64,000 bases of DNA from CAWAVN01 sp963825075. GTDB lineage: Bacteria; Planctomycetota; Planctomycetia; Planctomycetales; Planctomycetaceae. Positions 52,390 through 61,760 of this stretch are shown in pieces (position 1 is the first letter of the stretch; each line of letters begins with the position of its first letter). Below the pieces are notes generated by a model. The model searched no databases, was not told the DNA's origin, and saw only the letters and a list, made by a program, of their open reading frames with translations. The stretch is taken from NCBI GenBank assembly GCA_963825075.1, contig CAWGRX010000041.1, positions 1 to 64,000 of the forward strand, given 5' to 3'. The position numbers and the translations under genes are program-made.

Positions 52390-55300
52390 TCATTTGACGG
52401 AAAACGAGCGTTCGACTTGGGTGATATTCCCCTGCCGATCTTTGATGGCGACCGTCAGTTTTCCATTGGGCCGCGTTGTGATGGGTTTCTTGAGCCGCCA
52501 TTGCCAAACGCCGTCCGAGGCGCGGGTGAAATTTGCAGCCAGATTGGTCTCCGCCGCGTTGCCGTCGAAAGGGAAGTCGGCCGTCACGGTAAAGCTCTTC
52601 CTGTCGAGTCCGGTGGAGTAGTCGTGCATGCCGACGAGGATTGCCGAAATCGGTTCGGTGTTTTCGCCGGCCTGGGGAGTCGTCACGGTCAATGTGGGCC
52701 GGCCTTCATCAAGCAGCCAGCCCTGACCGCGGCGGTCTGGATGGCTGGGATCGTAGTCCAGATCAATCGGGCAACCGAGATCGATCCACCGCACGAAAGC
52801 CAGTTTTTCCTCATCGCTCAATGGAGGGACGCGCTGCGGCCGGCCGGAGGGATCTTTTGCGGTCCCGGCGACGGCTTCGGCCGGCGGCATAATGCTTCCT
52901 GTATAATCCACGTCCCACTTTTTATTGCCGCTGTGATGACACCAATCGAGCACACTCTGCGGATCCTCGTAATCGAGGGGGGGACTGGCGATGTCCTCAT
53001 TTTCAAAGCCATCCAGCCGCTTTCCGTAAATCTTCCAAATCAGCGGACTCCGCCGGGATTGAAACGCCCAAGAGTATTGCGTCAGGCGGACATAGGAATA
53101 AGGCAGCTTCGATCTCGCGCGGAGATGCACGTTTTCGGCCCAGGGGACGCGCCAATCCCGGTCGATCGCGCGATCGTCATCCAATACCAATCCACTCGCC
53201 GGCTTGGCCTGTTCCCGGCTATGGCAGGCGACGCAGCTTCGCTCCAGAAGGGGCTTGATGTCCCGGTAGAACTCCAGATCTTTAACGCCCTCGTGAAGCC
53301 GTCGAACTCCGGTGCGGTTTTGCTTGTCCCATTTCGCGCCCGCTGAATCGCCATTTTTCGTGGTGAATAACGGCGTGTCTTTTGTGAGATCCCAGATTTG
53401 GTAGTCCGGCTTGGCGGCTGCGGTGAGTGCGAAGTCGGTCGGCTGTTGGCTGTGAGCATGGCAGCCGCCGCAGTTGTTGCGGACTTCGCCCGGACGAATT
53501 TGATGCCAGGTTTGGGCCATGTTGAGCACCATGCCGTTGTTGTCGAGCGTCTGAAAAGTCCAGGCCACATTTGCTGGGATTTTGGCAAGAAAGCTGGTGT
53601 CTGGGTTGCCATCGGGATCCCGCGGTTGCTCGTCGCCTTGGAACTTGCGCACGGGAAATTCGCCGAGGATGCGAAGCCGTTCTTCCGAGTTGCTTCCCAA
53701 GGCAAAATGATGCCCCTGCTGATAGACTGCATCGCTGACCGGTTCCAAAACGACGATGCGAATGCCCCAGATGTCGCTGTTTTCATAAAGGCCTGCGTCG
53801 GCTCCTTGCTCGCCCCAGTTGCCGGGCTTTGAGAAGCGGGACACCGTCAGTTCCCGCCATAGCGTCTTGCGGTCGATTTTCTTCTGAGCGGAACTCGCGG
53901 TGACGGCCCCCTCGGGCACGATACCGGTGGGATAGCTCTCCCGCTTGTAAAGACTGGATGTGCCGACCAATCCGAAGGGCGTGCCGGCGGGCAGATGCGG
54001 CGAAGCGCTGCCATCATTGGCGTGGACCAAATGTTTCGGCTCATCGACTTCATAGATTCGCCGATAGGGCACCAAGGCCCGCGGCCAGAGTTCCTGATAT
54101 TTGGGATCGTTTTTCACTAGCCGCATCTTCGAAGGCTGATTGATCGGCAATCCGGACTTGATCAGATAGATGCCCGCGTCGTAAACGTCAGTGGAAGATT
54201 CCTGGGCATCACGGGGCAAGGCCCACACGGTCAAGAGATGGTTGTCCGGCGCCGCCGAGGGATGCGTCACGTTGCCGGCGAAGAAACGGTTATAGACATT
54301 CCCGGATTCCCGGTTGGGCCGCACGTCCGCGAAGTTGGAGAACATCGTCAAATGGGACATTCCCGTGGGAGCAAACTGCCGGGCGGCAGGTTCGAAGCGG
54401 GGTTGCTTTAGTGGAAGGCGGGGGTGGAATTTCCAATAAGTACCGAAGCCGTCCGTCGAACCGGTCTGGTAATACGATTCGACCACGATGCTCTCATCCG
54501 ACAGTTGCGTCTGGAAATGCACGGCCTGACCGGGCGGCGAGCCGAGGGCGCTGGTCAACGGCCCCCAGTTGGTCCCATCGGGATGGATGGCCCAAATCCC
54601 CCACCGCTCGCCACTGCGAAGTCCCTGAGTTTCCAGCGAACTGAACATCACCCGACCATCCTTCAGCGCCACGGGATGCAGGGCGGTGCCGAGGTTGAGT
54701 GCTCCGATCAATTCGACATTGCTGCCGTCCTGATCCATCACGAACAACTGAAGCGCCGGCTGGGTTTGCTCGCGGACGCCGCGGTAGCCGTTTCGGTCGC
54801 TGACAAACACCACCTTCCCGCCCGGCACGGGACAAGGGCCGAGGTTGTGAACGCCCCGCGGATGCGACGGCGTGCCTTTGGGCACGGCTCCCGTGTTGGG
54901 GGTGCGTTCCTGATGGGTCAGCCGGACGATCTTACGCGTCGGTACGTGGACGATGTAGATGTCCGAACCTTGCCGGCTCCGCAGCTTGCTCATGTGGGCC
55001 TGTCCCGGGGCCATGTGATGGTACTTGGCGTAATAGACCGACTCGCCATCGAAGGAGACGACGGGATCGGTAATGGATTCGTGCTCCTCCACCGGGACCA
55101 GCAATTCATCCCGGCCGTCGGGATACAGCACCCGCAATTCTGCTTCCGGGGGATTTGTCTGATGCAGGCCGGCCTGATTCAGATGGTTGATGCCCAAATA
55201 CGCCTTCGGATATGGTCGGGGCACGCGGACATAGACGATGGGATAATCGAACCGGACCGTCTTGTCGGTCGAAATGGCCGGCGGAAAATCGCGGGTGGAG

Positions 55301-55440
55301 TCCCACGGCCGCACCGGAACGTATTTTGTATCCCCCGTCTCCTGGGCATTGGCGGCGGTTGAAACGATCACTCCGAGAATTGCGATCAAAACTGTCAATC
55401 CAAAGTTCGCGCAGCGCGCGAAAAATCCGCTGGGCATCAT
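52390..55440 (-). CDS. HzsA-related dihaem secreted protein
   Basis: 1016 aa. A signal segment (LTVLIAILGVIVSTAANAQ) is followed by a TolB-like propeller region (VVFVSDRNGYRGV, LQLFVMDQDGSNVELIG, WGIWAIHPDGTNWGPL) and two c-type haem sites, CGGCH (in VRNNCGGCHAHSQQPTDFAL) and CVACH (in RSCVACHSREQAKP), then a C-terminal beta domain. The propeller block plus two haems resembles proteins related to the alpha subunit of hydrazine synthase (HzsA), found widely in planctomycetes that are not anammox. No hydrazine synthase beta or gamma gene is nearby, so hydrazine chemistry should not be assumed. It is transcribed with the upstream DUF1552 gene (105 bp gap). Confidence 0.75.
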   Translation of the reverse strand: MMPSGFFARCANFGLTVLIAILGVIVSTAANAQETGDTKYVPVRPWDSTRDFPPAISTDKTVRFDYPIVYVRVPRPYPKAYLGINHLNQAGLHQTNPPEAELRVLYPDGRDELLVPVEEHESITDPVVSFDGESVYYAKYHHMAPGQAHMSKLRSRQGSDIYIVHVPTRKIVRLTHQERTPNTGAVPKGTPSHPRGVHNLGPCPVPGGKVVFVSDRNGYRGVREQTQPALQLFVMDQDGSNVELIGALNLGTALHPVALKDGRVMFSSLETQGLRSGERWGIWAIHPDGTNWGPLTSALGSPPGQAVHFQTQLSDESIVVESYYQTGSTDGFGTYWKFHPRLPLKQPRFEPAARQFAPTGMSHLTMFSNFADVRPNRESGNVYNRFFAGNVTHPSAAPDNHLLTVWALPRDAQESSTDVYDAGIYLIKSGLPINQPSKMRLVKNDPKYQELWPRALVPYRRIYEVDEPKHLVHANDGSASPHLPAGTPFGLVGTSSLYKRESYPTGIVPEGAVTASSAQKKIDRKTLWRELTVSRFSKPGNWGEQGADAGLYENSDIWGIRIVVLEPVSDAVYQQGHHFALGSNSEERLRILGEFPVRKFQGDEQPRDPDGNPDTSFLAKIPANVAWTFQTLDNNGMVLNMAQTWHQIRPGEVRNNCGGCHAHSQQPTDFALTAAAKPDYQIWDLTKDTPLFTTKNGDSAGAKWDKQNRTGVRRLHEGVKDLEFYRDIKPLLERSCVACHSREQAKPASGLVLDDDRAIDRDWRVPWAENVHLRARSKLPYSYVRLTQYSWAFQSRRSPLIWKIYGKRLDGFENEDIASPPLDYEDPQSVLDWCHHSGNKKWDVDYTGSIMPPAEAVAGTAKDPSGRPQRVPPLSDEEKLAFVRWIDLGCPIDLDYDPSHPDRRGQGWLLDEGRPTLTVTTPQAGENTEPISAILVGMHDYSTGLDRKSFTVTADFPFDGNAAETNLAANFTRASDGVWQWRLKKPITTRPNGKLTVAIKDRQGNITQVERSFSVK

Positions 55441-55545
55441 CTGCTCCGTTTGTTTTGGCGACGCTCAAACATTAATGACATTTATGCAAACGCCCGGCCA
55501 AGTGCTCCGCATCGACGCAGGAGGCGACCCGTCATGTCCCATCGA

Positions 55546-56859
55546 TCAGAATCCGTCCAAGCGCATCGTTGCATCGCCGAAGGCGTCTAATTCCACGCCC
55601 ATGCGGTCCAGAATCGAGAGGTACAAACTGCACAGCTTGCGGTCCTCGTCTTCCCGCTTGCGGTAATCGAGCACCCGGCCGGTTTCCACGCTTCCGCCCA
55701 AGTTGCCGACGGTGATCACGGGAACCTTCCGGCTGTCGTGGCGTTTGCCGGACCAGAGGTTGTTCACGAAATAGAGCAGCGAATGATCGAGCACCGTGCC
55801 CTCGCCTTCGGGCATCGATTGGAGCTTCACGGCCAGGTAAGCCAGTTGCTCGCAGTAGAATCTGGAAATCCGCTCGTACTCGCTTTCGGTGTCTTTATGC
55901 GATGCGTAATGGTGGGAAATCCGCACGTTCAAGAAGGGATACACCAGCCCCGAAATATCCCGGCACATGAGGAGGCTCGCGATGCGGGTCTTATCGGTCT
56001 GGAACGCCATCGCGATGATGTCCAGCATCAGCTTGATATGTTCCCGAAAATCTTCCGGCATGCCGTTGTCGGGCCGGGGCATGGTGAAGACCGGGCCTTT
56101 CTGTTTGGCGCGTACTTCGGCACGGTCTTTCAAGGCCCGCATCCGTTCGACGCGTTTTTCCACCTCGCGGACGCTGCCCAGGTATTCCTCGATCTTGAGC
56201 CGATCCGCCCGGCTGACCTGGCGATTGAGAGAGTTCGCGTGTTCCTTGACCCGATCCAAAATGCTTTGCGTTCGCCGGCTGCCTTGGTTGTCGAACAGGC
56301 TGTCGAACGCCAAGGAGGGATAGACTTCCATCGGCACCGGGGCCGAGGTGTTCCGCCAGGAAATGTGCGAACTGTAGGCCATCGAGAAGTTGGTTTCGTG
56401 ATAGCCGGTGACGGGTTGTTCGCAGCCCAGCACGATGCTGGATTGGACGGTTTCGTTCTCGAACTTCTTGGCCAGGATCTGATCCACGGAGATCCCGCCC
56501 TTCAAGACGGCCCCTTTTTGCAGCGACACGCCGGACAGGATGTTGCCCGTTTGGCCGGGATGAATCCCCACGCCGGTGGCGTTCTTGTTGAACAGGCCGG
56601 AGATGACGTTAACCTGTTCCTTGAGCGGTTCCAACGGTTTCAAGCAGTTGCCGAACTGCATCCCTTGGCCATTGCCTTTGGCGTACCACTCCGATTGATG
56701 GACGCCGTTGGCCATGAACAGCACCGCAAACCGCTTGGGCGGCGGAGCAGCGGCTTCTTTCCCCCAAACGGGCAGAGACTCCAGCCAGGGCAAGCACATC
56801 GTCACCCCAGCCCCTTTTAGAAAAACCCGCCGGCTTAGCGCAGATGGAATCTTTGCCAT
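55546..56859 (-). CDS. DUF1552 secreted protein with Tat-type signal
   Basis: 437 aa. The N-terminus ALSRRVFLKGAGVTMCLPWLE is a twin-arginine signal (SRRVFLK). The body has the DUF1552 pattern: AVLFMANGVHQSEWY, SGLFNKNATGVGIHPG, SAPVPMEVYPSLAFDSLF, DFREHIKLMLDIIAMAFQTDKTRIASLL and RISHHYASH. In many planctomycetes DUF1552 proteins are paired with large DUF1592/1588/1587 cytochromes; here the downstream partner is instead the HzsA-related dihaem protein. The activity of DUF1552 is not known. Export folded by Tat suggests a bound cofactor or metal. Confidence 0.9.
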   Translation of the reverse strand: MAKIPSALSRRVFLKGAGVTMCLPWLESLPVWGKEAAAPPPKRFAVLFMANGVHQSEWYAKGNGQGMQFGNCLKPLEPLKEQVNVISGLFNKNATGVGIHPGQTGNILSGVSLQKGAVLKGGISVDQILAKKFENETVQSSIVLGCEQPVTGYHETNFSMAYSSHISWRNTSAPVPMEVYPSLAFDSLFDNQGSRRTQSILDRVKEHANSLNRQVSRADRLKIEEYLGSVREVEKRVERMRALKDRAEVRAKQKGPVFTMPRPDNGMPEDFREHIKLMLDIIAMAFQTDKTRIASLLMCRDISGLVYPFLNVRISHHYASHKDTESEYERISRFYCEQLAYLAVKLQSMPEGEGTVLDHSLLYFVNNLWSGKRHDSRKVPVITVGNLGGSVETGRVLDYRKREDEDRKLCSLYLSILDRMGVELDAFGDATMRLDGF

Positions 56860-57986
56860 GTGTCGTACCCTTTTTCGTAATTATTTGGTCGAACGAAGTA
56901 ATTTTTTGGCCGAAGGCCTTATTCATCGTAGCCTGGGACAACGCCCTGAAGTTTTACCAAACCCGCCGGGATGCTTGTGCATCAGATCGACCAACTCCGG
57001 CAATCGCCGCGACGTGCGGGTATCTCAAACGACCATCGATCGCTTACCGCAAATTTGTAAATCCGACCGACGCTCACAAAAAATTCCCCCATAATTGACG
57101 ACGTTGAAATTATGATAATCCAAACCTGAAACTTCCGACACTTAGGTCCCCACGAAACCCTGCCCCCGTAATGCGGCAAAACTTAAGGGCGTTGCCCTAG
57201 GCTCGGTGATGAAAGGCCGTAGGCCAAAATCTTCAACCCCAGCGTCGTTCGGCTAAAGAATAACAGATTTCAGATTTCAAGTTTCAGATTTCTGGGGAGC
57301 CGAGCCGCGCGGCTGCCTCTTTCTGTTATTGTGCAAGAACGGCGAGGGGCCGACAATAGTAGCCGCCTCGCGAGTCGGTAACACAGATGGACTTACCCGG
57401 GTTGCCGATTTGCCGGGATGGGGTATCTTGTCAGCGGGACGAACGCGGACTAGAATTTTCCCACATTCACCGAAACGGAGTGTCAACCGGATGGTTCGGT
57501 CCAGGACTGGAACATCCGGGCCAATTGGATATTCACGAGCGGTCGATGGGCCGCTTTTTTCTTGGAATCGGAACGTTTCTTCTCGACCGGAGTTTCTTTC
57601 TCGATTCGCCCAGTTTGGTAAAACGGTTCAAATATCGCCTACACCAGGGTTTGCGGATCAAATCCTCGAAGATTTGGGAAAAATCCCACTCCCCAAGGTG
57701 AAATAGCGTATAAATAAGGTAGAGTGCTCCGCGCACTCTGGGAAAGTCACCAAAGAAAATACCATTCAACATCACGTCCTGAAAAACCGGCAAATCGCAA
57801 CGCCAAAGCGGTCTGTTGATTGAGGTTCCCCAGGAACCTTTCGAGATTTAATTTGATTCAACCATCGGGATGCGGATTTTTTCGCATCATGTTTTGATCC
57901 AGAGCTGTTATTTCTGGGTCGTTTGGCCTGGCGGTTGCTCACGAAGACAAAAACCACCGGGACTATCAGAGAGGGAGATAAGCGGA
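56860..57986. other. 1.1-kb gap upstream of clpC
   Basis: This separates the divergent DUF1552 and clpC genes. I find no supported gene; the plus-strand frames at 57329-57706 have no signature or typical codon use. 57185-57229 (AAGGGCGTTGCCCTAGGCT, then AGGCCGTAGGCC) is a short palindromic repeat whose first half recurs at 5875-5892. A weak hairpin with T-run (AGCGG ... CCGCTTTTTT) is at 57538-57559. The clpC promoter should lie in the last few hundred bases. Confidence 0.5.
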
Positions 57987-60527
57987 ATGTACGAACGATT
58001 CACGGACCGGGCACGCAAAGTCATGCAGTTGGCCAATCAAGAGGCCCAACGCTTCAATCACGAATACATCGGGACCGAGCACATCCTACTGGGCCTCGTC
58101 AAGGAAGGCTCCGGGGTGGCCGCCAATGTGCTGAAAAACCTCGACGTCGATCTGCGGAAAATCCGGCTGGAGGTGGAAAAAATTGTCCAATCGGGGCCGG
58201 ACATGGTCACCATCGGTAAATTGCCCCAGACCCCGCGGGCGAAAAAAGTCATCGAATACGCGATGGAAGAAGCGCGAAACCTGAACCACAACTACGTGGG
58301 CACCGAGCATTTGCTGTTGGGGCTCTTGCGGGAACAGGAAGGCGTCGCCGCCCAGGTGCTGATGAATCTGGGCTTGAAGCTGGAAGACGTTCGCGAAGAA
58401 GTCCTGAACCTGTTGGGCCACGGCGAAGTGAGCGAAGGCGGCGAGCGGGCCGGCACCGGCGGCTCCACCAAAGGCGGCAAAAGCAAAACCCCCGCTCTGG
58501 ACAGCTTCGGCCGCGACCTGACCGATCTGGCCCGGCAGGGCAAACTGGATCCGGTCATCGGCCGCGAAGGCGAGATCGAACGCGTGATCCAAATTCTCTG
58601 CCGGCGGCAAAAGAACAACCCCGTGCTGCTCGGCGAAGCGGGCGTGGGGAAGACGGCCATCGTCGAAGGCTTTGCCCAGATGGTCGTCAACGGCGAAGTG
58701 CCCGATCTGCTCCGCGACAAACGCATCGTGGTGCTCGACCTGGCGATGATGGTCGCCGGCACCAAGTACCGCGGCCAGTTTGAAGAACGCATCAAAGCCG
58801 TGATGAACGAAGTCCGCCGGGCGAAAAATACGATCTTGTTCATTGACGAGTTGCACACCCTCGTCGGGGCCGGCGGCGCGGAAGGGGCGATCGACGCCTC
58901 CAACGTCTTAAAGCCCGCCCTCAGCCGGGGCGAGCTTCAGTGCATCGGGGCGACCACGCTCGATGAATACCGCAAGTACATCGAGAAGGACAGCGCCCTG
59001 GAACGCCGATTCCAGAAAGTCGATGTCAATCCGCCGTCACAGGATCAGACCGTGGAAATTCTTCGGGGCCTCAGGGACCGGTACGAATCGCACCACCGCG
59101 TGCAGATCACCGATGATGCTCTGGAAGCCGCGGTCGATCTGTCCAGCCGATACATCACGGCCCGCTGCCTGCCGGACAAGGCGATCGACGTGATCGACGA
59201 ATCCGGTGCCCGGATTCGGCTGAAGTCGATGGTCCGCCCGCCGAACCTCAAGGAACTGGAAGAGGAAATCGAACGCCTCAACCAGGCCAAGGAAGAAGCG
59301 GTCGCCAACCAGGACTTCGAGAAAGCCGCAAGCCTCCGGGATCAGGCCGACAAACTGAAGAAGAAGAAGGAAACGCTGACCCGCGATTGGCGGGAGAAGT
59401 CCAAGGAAACCGACGGCGTGGTCGATGCGGAAGTCATCGCCGAGGTCGTGGCCCGCATGACGGGCATTCCGCTCACGCGGCTGTCCAGCGAAGACAAGGT
59501 TCGCCTCTTGCAGATGGAAGACGAATTGCACAAGCGCGTCATCAGCCAGGACGAGGCGATCAAGCAAATCGCCAAAGCCGTCCGGCGGGCCAGGTCGGGC
59601 CTCAAAGATCCCAAGCGGCCGACCGGAGTGTTCTTGTTCTCCGGTCCGACCGGCGTCGGGAAAACGTTGCTCGCGAAAACGCTGGCCGAGTTCATGTTCG
59701 GCGATGAGGACGCCCTCATCCAAATCGACATGAGCGAATATACAGAGAAGCACAACGTCAGCCGGCTGATCGGAGCGCCTCCGGGATACGTGGGCTACGA
59801 AGAAGGCGGGCAACTCACCGAGAAAATCCGCCGCCGGCCATACGCGGTGGTGCTGCTCGATGAAATCGAAAAGGCCCACCCGGAAGTCTATAACATGCTG
59901 CTCCAGATCATGGAGGAAGGGCACTTGACCGACAGCTTCGGCCGCCGGGTGGACTTCAAAAACGTGATTATGATTATGACGACCAACGTCGGCTCGTCCG
60001 CGACCGCGCACGGCGGCCGGTTCGGATTCCAGAAAATCGACGAAGACACCTCCTACGAAAAGATGAAGGAAGGCGTCATGGCCGACCTGCAACAGCAGTT
60101 CCGCCCCGAGTTTCTGGGCCGGCTCGACGAAGTGGTCGTGTTCCGCAAACTGACCCGCGAGGAGCTTAAGCAGATCGTGGACATCGAATTGGACAAGGTC
60201 CGCAAACGCCTCGGAGAACGCGGCATCTCGCTCGCGCTCACCGATGATGCCAAGGGCTTTTTGATCGACAAAGGCGACGAAAAAGGCCAGATCGATTACG
60301 GGGCCCGGCCGCTCCGCCGCAGCGTGGAACGCTACGTCGAAGACCCCCTCGCCGAGGAACTCCTCAAAGGGGCCTTCGAGGGCAAAAACAAGATCACGAT
60401 CCAGGTCAAGGAAGTCGGCGATCAGAAGCAGCTCGACTTCGTCGGCTCGAGCGAACCCGAAGGGGAACCCGTCGCCGTCGGTTCCGGAGAATCCGGCGAA
60501 GAGTCCTCAGCCGAACACCAGGGCTGA
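57987..60527 (+). CDS. clpC: ATP-dependent Clp protease ATP-binding subunit ClpC
   Basis: 846 aa AAA+ unfoldase that feeds ClpP. It has two N-domain repeats (ARKVMQLANQEAQRFNHEYIGTEHILLGL and AKKVIEYAMEEARNLNHNYVGTEHLLLGLL); a first AAA module with Walker A GEAGVGKT and Walker B ILFIDELHTLVGAGGAEG; a UVR-type coiled region (FEKAASLRDQADKLKKKKE); and a second AAA module with GPTGVGKT and LLDEIEKAHPEV. The order and length fit ClpC rather than ClpA or ClpB. The ATG at 57987 is chosen (MYERFTDRARKVM), with GAGGGAG before it; the in-frame extension to 57870 is not homologous. Confidence 0.95.
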   Translation: MYERFTDRARKVMQLANQEAQRFNHEYIGTEHILLGLVKEGSGVAANVLKNLDVDLRKIRLEVEKIVQSGPDMVTIGKLPQTPRAKKVIEYAMEEARNLNHNYVGTEHLLLGLLREQEGVAAQVLMNLGLKLEDVREEVLNLLGHGEVSEGGERAGTGGSTKGGKSKTPALDSFGRDLTDLARQGKLDPVIGREGEIERVIQILCRRQKNNPVLLGEAGVGKTAIVEGFAQMVVNGEVPDLLRDKRIVVLDLAMMVAGTKYRGQFEERIKAVMNEVRRAKNTILFIDELHTLVGAGGAEGAIDASNVLKPALSRGELQCIGATTLDEYRKYIEKDSALERRFQKVDVNPPSQDQTVEILRGLRDRYESHHRVQITDDALEAAVDLSSRYITARCLPDKAIDVIDESGARIRLKSMVRPPNLKELEEEIERLNQAKEEAVANQDFEKAASLRDQADKLKKKKETLTRDWREKSKETDGVVDAEVIAEVVARMTGIPLTRLSSEDKVRLLQMEDELHKRVISQDEAIKQIAKAVRRARSGLKDPKRPTGVFLFSGPTGVGKTLLAKTLAEFMFGDEDALIQIDMSEYTEKHNVSRLIGAPPGYVGYEEGGQLTEKIRRRPYAVVLLDEIEKAHPEVYNMLLQIMEEGHLTDSFGRRVDFKNVIMIMTTNVGSSATAHGGRFGFQKIDEDTSYEKMKEGVMADLQQQFRPEFLGRLDEVVVFRKLTREELKQIVDIELDKVRKRLGERGISLALTDDAKGFLIDKGDEKGQIDYGARPLRRSVERYVEDPLAEELLKGAFEGKNKITIQVKEVGDQKQLDFVGSSEPEGEPVAVGSGESGEESSAEHQG

Positions 60528-60683
60528 TTTTCGCCTGAGAAAAACCTGGCTCCCAAAACCGCCTTCCGCGACGAGGTCGTCCGGAAACTCCAGGCCCTGG
60601 GCATTTCCGATCTGAAGATCGGTTCCGCCGAGCGACCGTATTGCTATATAGTATTACCGTCAATTGCCTTCCGAGAATTTTGA
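60528..60683 (+). other. Coding-like in-frame tail after the clpC stop
   Basis: Directly after the clpC TGA the same frame stays open for 51 codons to a second TGA at 60681. It has strong GC3 and reads like protein (KTAFRDEVVRKLQALGIS, then DLKIGSAERPYCYIV). There is no start codon of its own. It may be a gene fragment or former clpC 3' extension. Read-through is possible but unsupported. Confidence 0.35.
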
Positions 60684-60692
60684 TCTGTCCCC

Positions 60693-61748
60693 ATGTCCGA
60701 CCGCCTCTTTCCGCAAACGCCCCTCAACCGGCAACTCGCCCGACGAATCTTCTTGGAGGATCTCGACGAATGCGCCCGCTTCCCCAAATACTTTGAAGTG
60801 GAAACCGTCAACGCCTGCAATGCCCGCTGCACGATGTGCACCATCAATGATTGGACAACCGGCGGCAGCTCGGTGATGAAGATGTCATTGATCGAAAAGT
60901 TGGCCCGGGAACTCGGACCCCATCGGGACTGGGTCGAACACGTTTGCCTCAACCGCGACGGCGAGCCGACGTTGGACAAGAGCCTCGCCCGGCGGGTGCG
61001 GCTGCTCAAACAGGCGGGGGTCAAAAAAGTCACGTTTGCCACCAACGGCCAATTGATGACGGAAAAGTTCCTCACCGAACTTTGCGAGGCCGGGCTGGAC
61101 GACATCATGGTTTCCATCGACGGAGCGACCAAAGCCACCTTTGAACGCATTCGCGTCCGGCTGGATTTTGAAACGGTTGTGGCCAATACGCTGGCTCTCA
61201 TTCGACTCCGCGATCACCTCCGGCCGGCGATGACCATTCGCATTCGCGCTGTCGTCATGCCCGAAAACGAGCACGAGATCAGCGACATCATTACGTTTTG
61301 GAAACCCAAGCTGGGCCGGGGCGACAGCATCTATGCCATGCCCATGCACTCTTGGGGAAATCAGCAGTATGCCGAGTCGGAGGAAAATATCGCCTACTAT
61401 GCCGACAAGCCCTGCGTCAGCCCGTTTTCGACCCTGGTGATCGATGTCAACGGGACCGTTCCTTTATGCGGCTGCGATTACAATGCCAAAGTCCCTCTGG
61501 GAGATTTTAGGGCACAGAGCATCGAAGAGATTTGGCAAAGCCCGCGGTTCGCCCGCATTCGCCAACAGCATGCCCGGGCCCGCCGGAACGAAATCCCCCT
61601 TTGCCGAGGCTGCGATATTTGGGATCGTCCGCTGGTGGGACTCAAAATCGACAACGACCGGACGTCCCCGGAGGAGATGCCCGACGACATTCCCCACAAA
61701 AACACGCTTTCGAAAATTCACCAAGAGTTGGCCCGACGCGAATCGTAA
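60693..61748 (+). CDS. Radical SAM protein with SPASM-like C-terminus
   Basis: 351 aa. The cluster site is CNARCTMC (Cys42, 46, 49), the CxxxCxxC that binds the 4Fe-4S cluster cleaving AdoMet. NRDGEPTLDKSLARRV and TFATNGQLMTEKFL are standard strands of the barrel. Near the C-terminus come PLCGCDY and CRGCDIW, extra cysteines in the SPASM style for auxiliary clusters. Such enzymes modify peptides or glycans; the substrate is not deduced here. It is followed 12 bp later by an NAD-dependent epimerase, so a nucleotide-sugar or glycan context is possible. It has a weak RBS. Confidence 0.88.
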   Translation: MSDRLFPQTPLNRQLARRIFLEDLDECARFPKYFEVETVNACNARCTMCTINDWTTGGSSVMKMSLIEKLARELGPHRDWVEHVCLNRDGEPTLDKSLARRVRLLKQAGVKKVTFATNGQLMTEKFLTELCEAGLDDIMVSIDGATKATFERIRVRLDFETVVANTLALIRLRDHLRPAMTIRIRAVVMPENEHEISDIITFWKPKLGRGDSIYAMPMHSWGNQQYAESEENIAYYADKPCVSPFSTLVIDVNGTVPLCGCDYNAKVPLGDFRAQSIEEIWQSPRFARIRQQHARARRNEIPLCRGCDIWDRPLVGLKIDNDRTSPEEMPDDIPHKNTLSKIHQELARRES

Positions 61749-61760
61749 CCCTTTCGGCAC

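Noticed and set aside
52390..55440. A hydrazine synthase (anammox) locus
   Set aside because: Only an HzsA-like propeller and haems are seen; no HzsB/C, hydrazine dehydrogenase or anammox cytochromes are nearby. Related proteins occur in non-anammox planctomycetes.
57329..57706. Plus-strand frame of 125 aa upstream of clpC
   Set aside because: No RBS, no family pattern and codon use unlike neighbours; it spans promoter-like and hairpin sequence.
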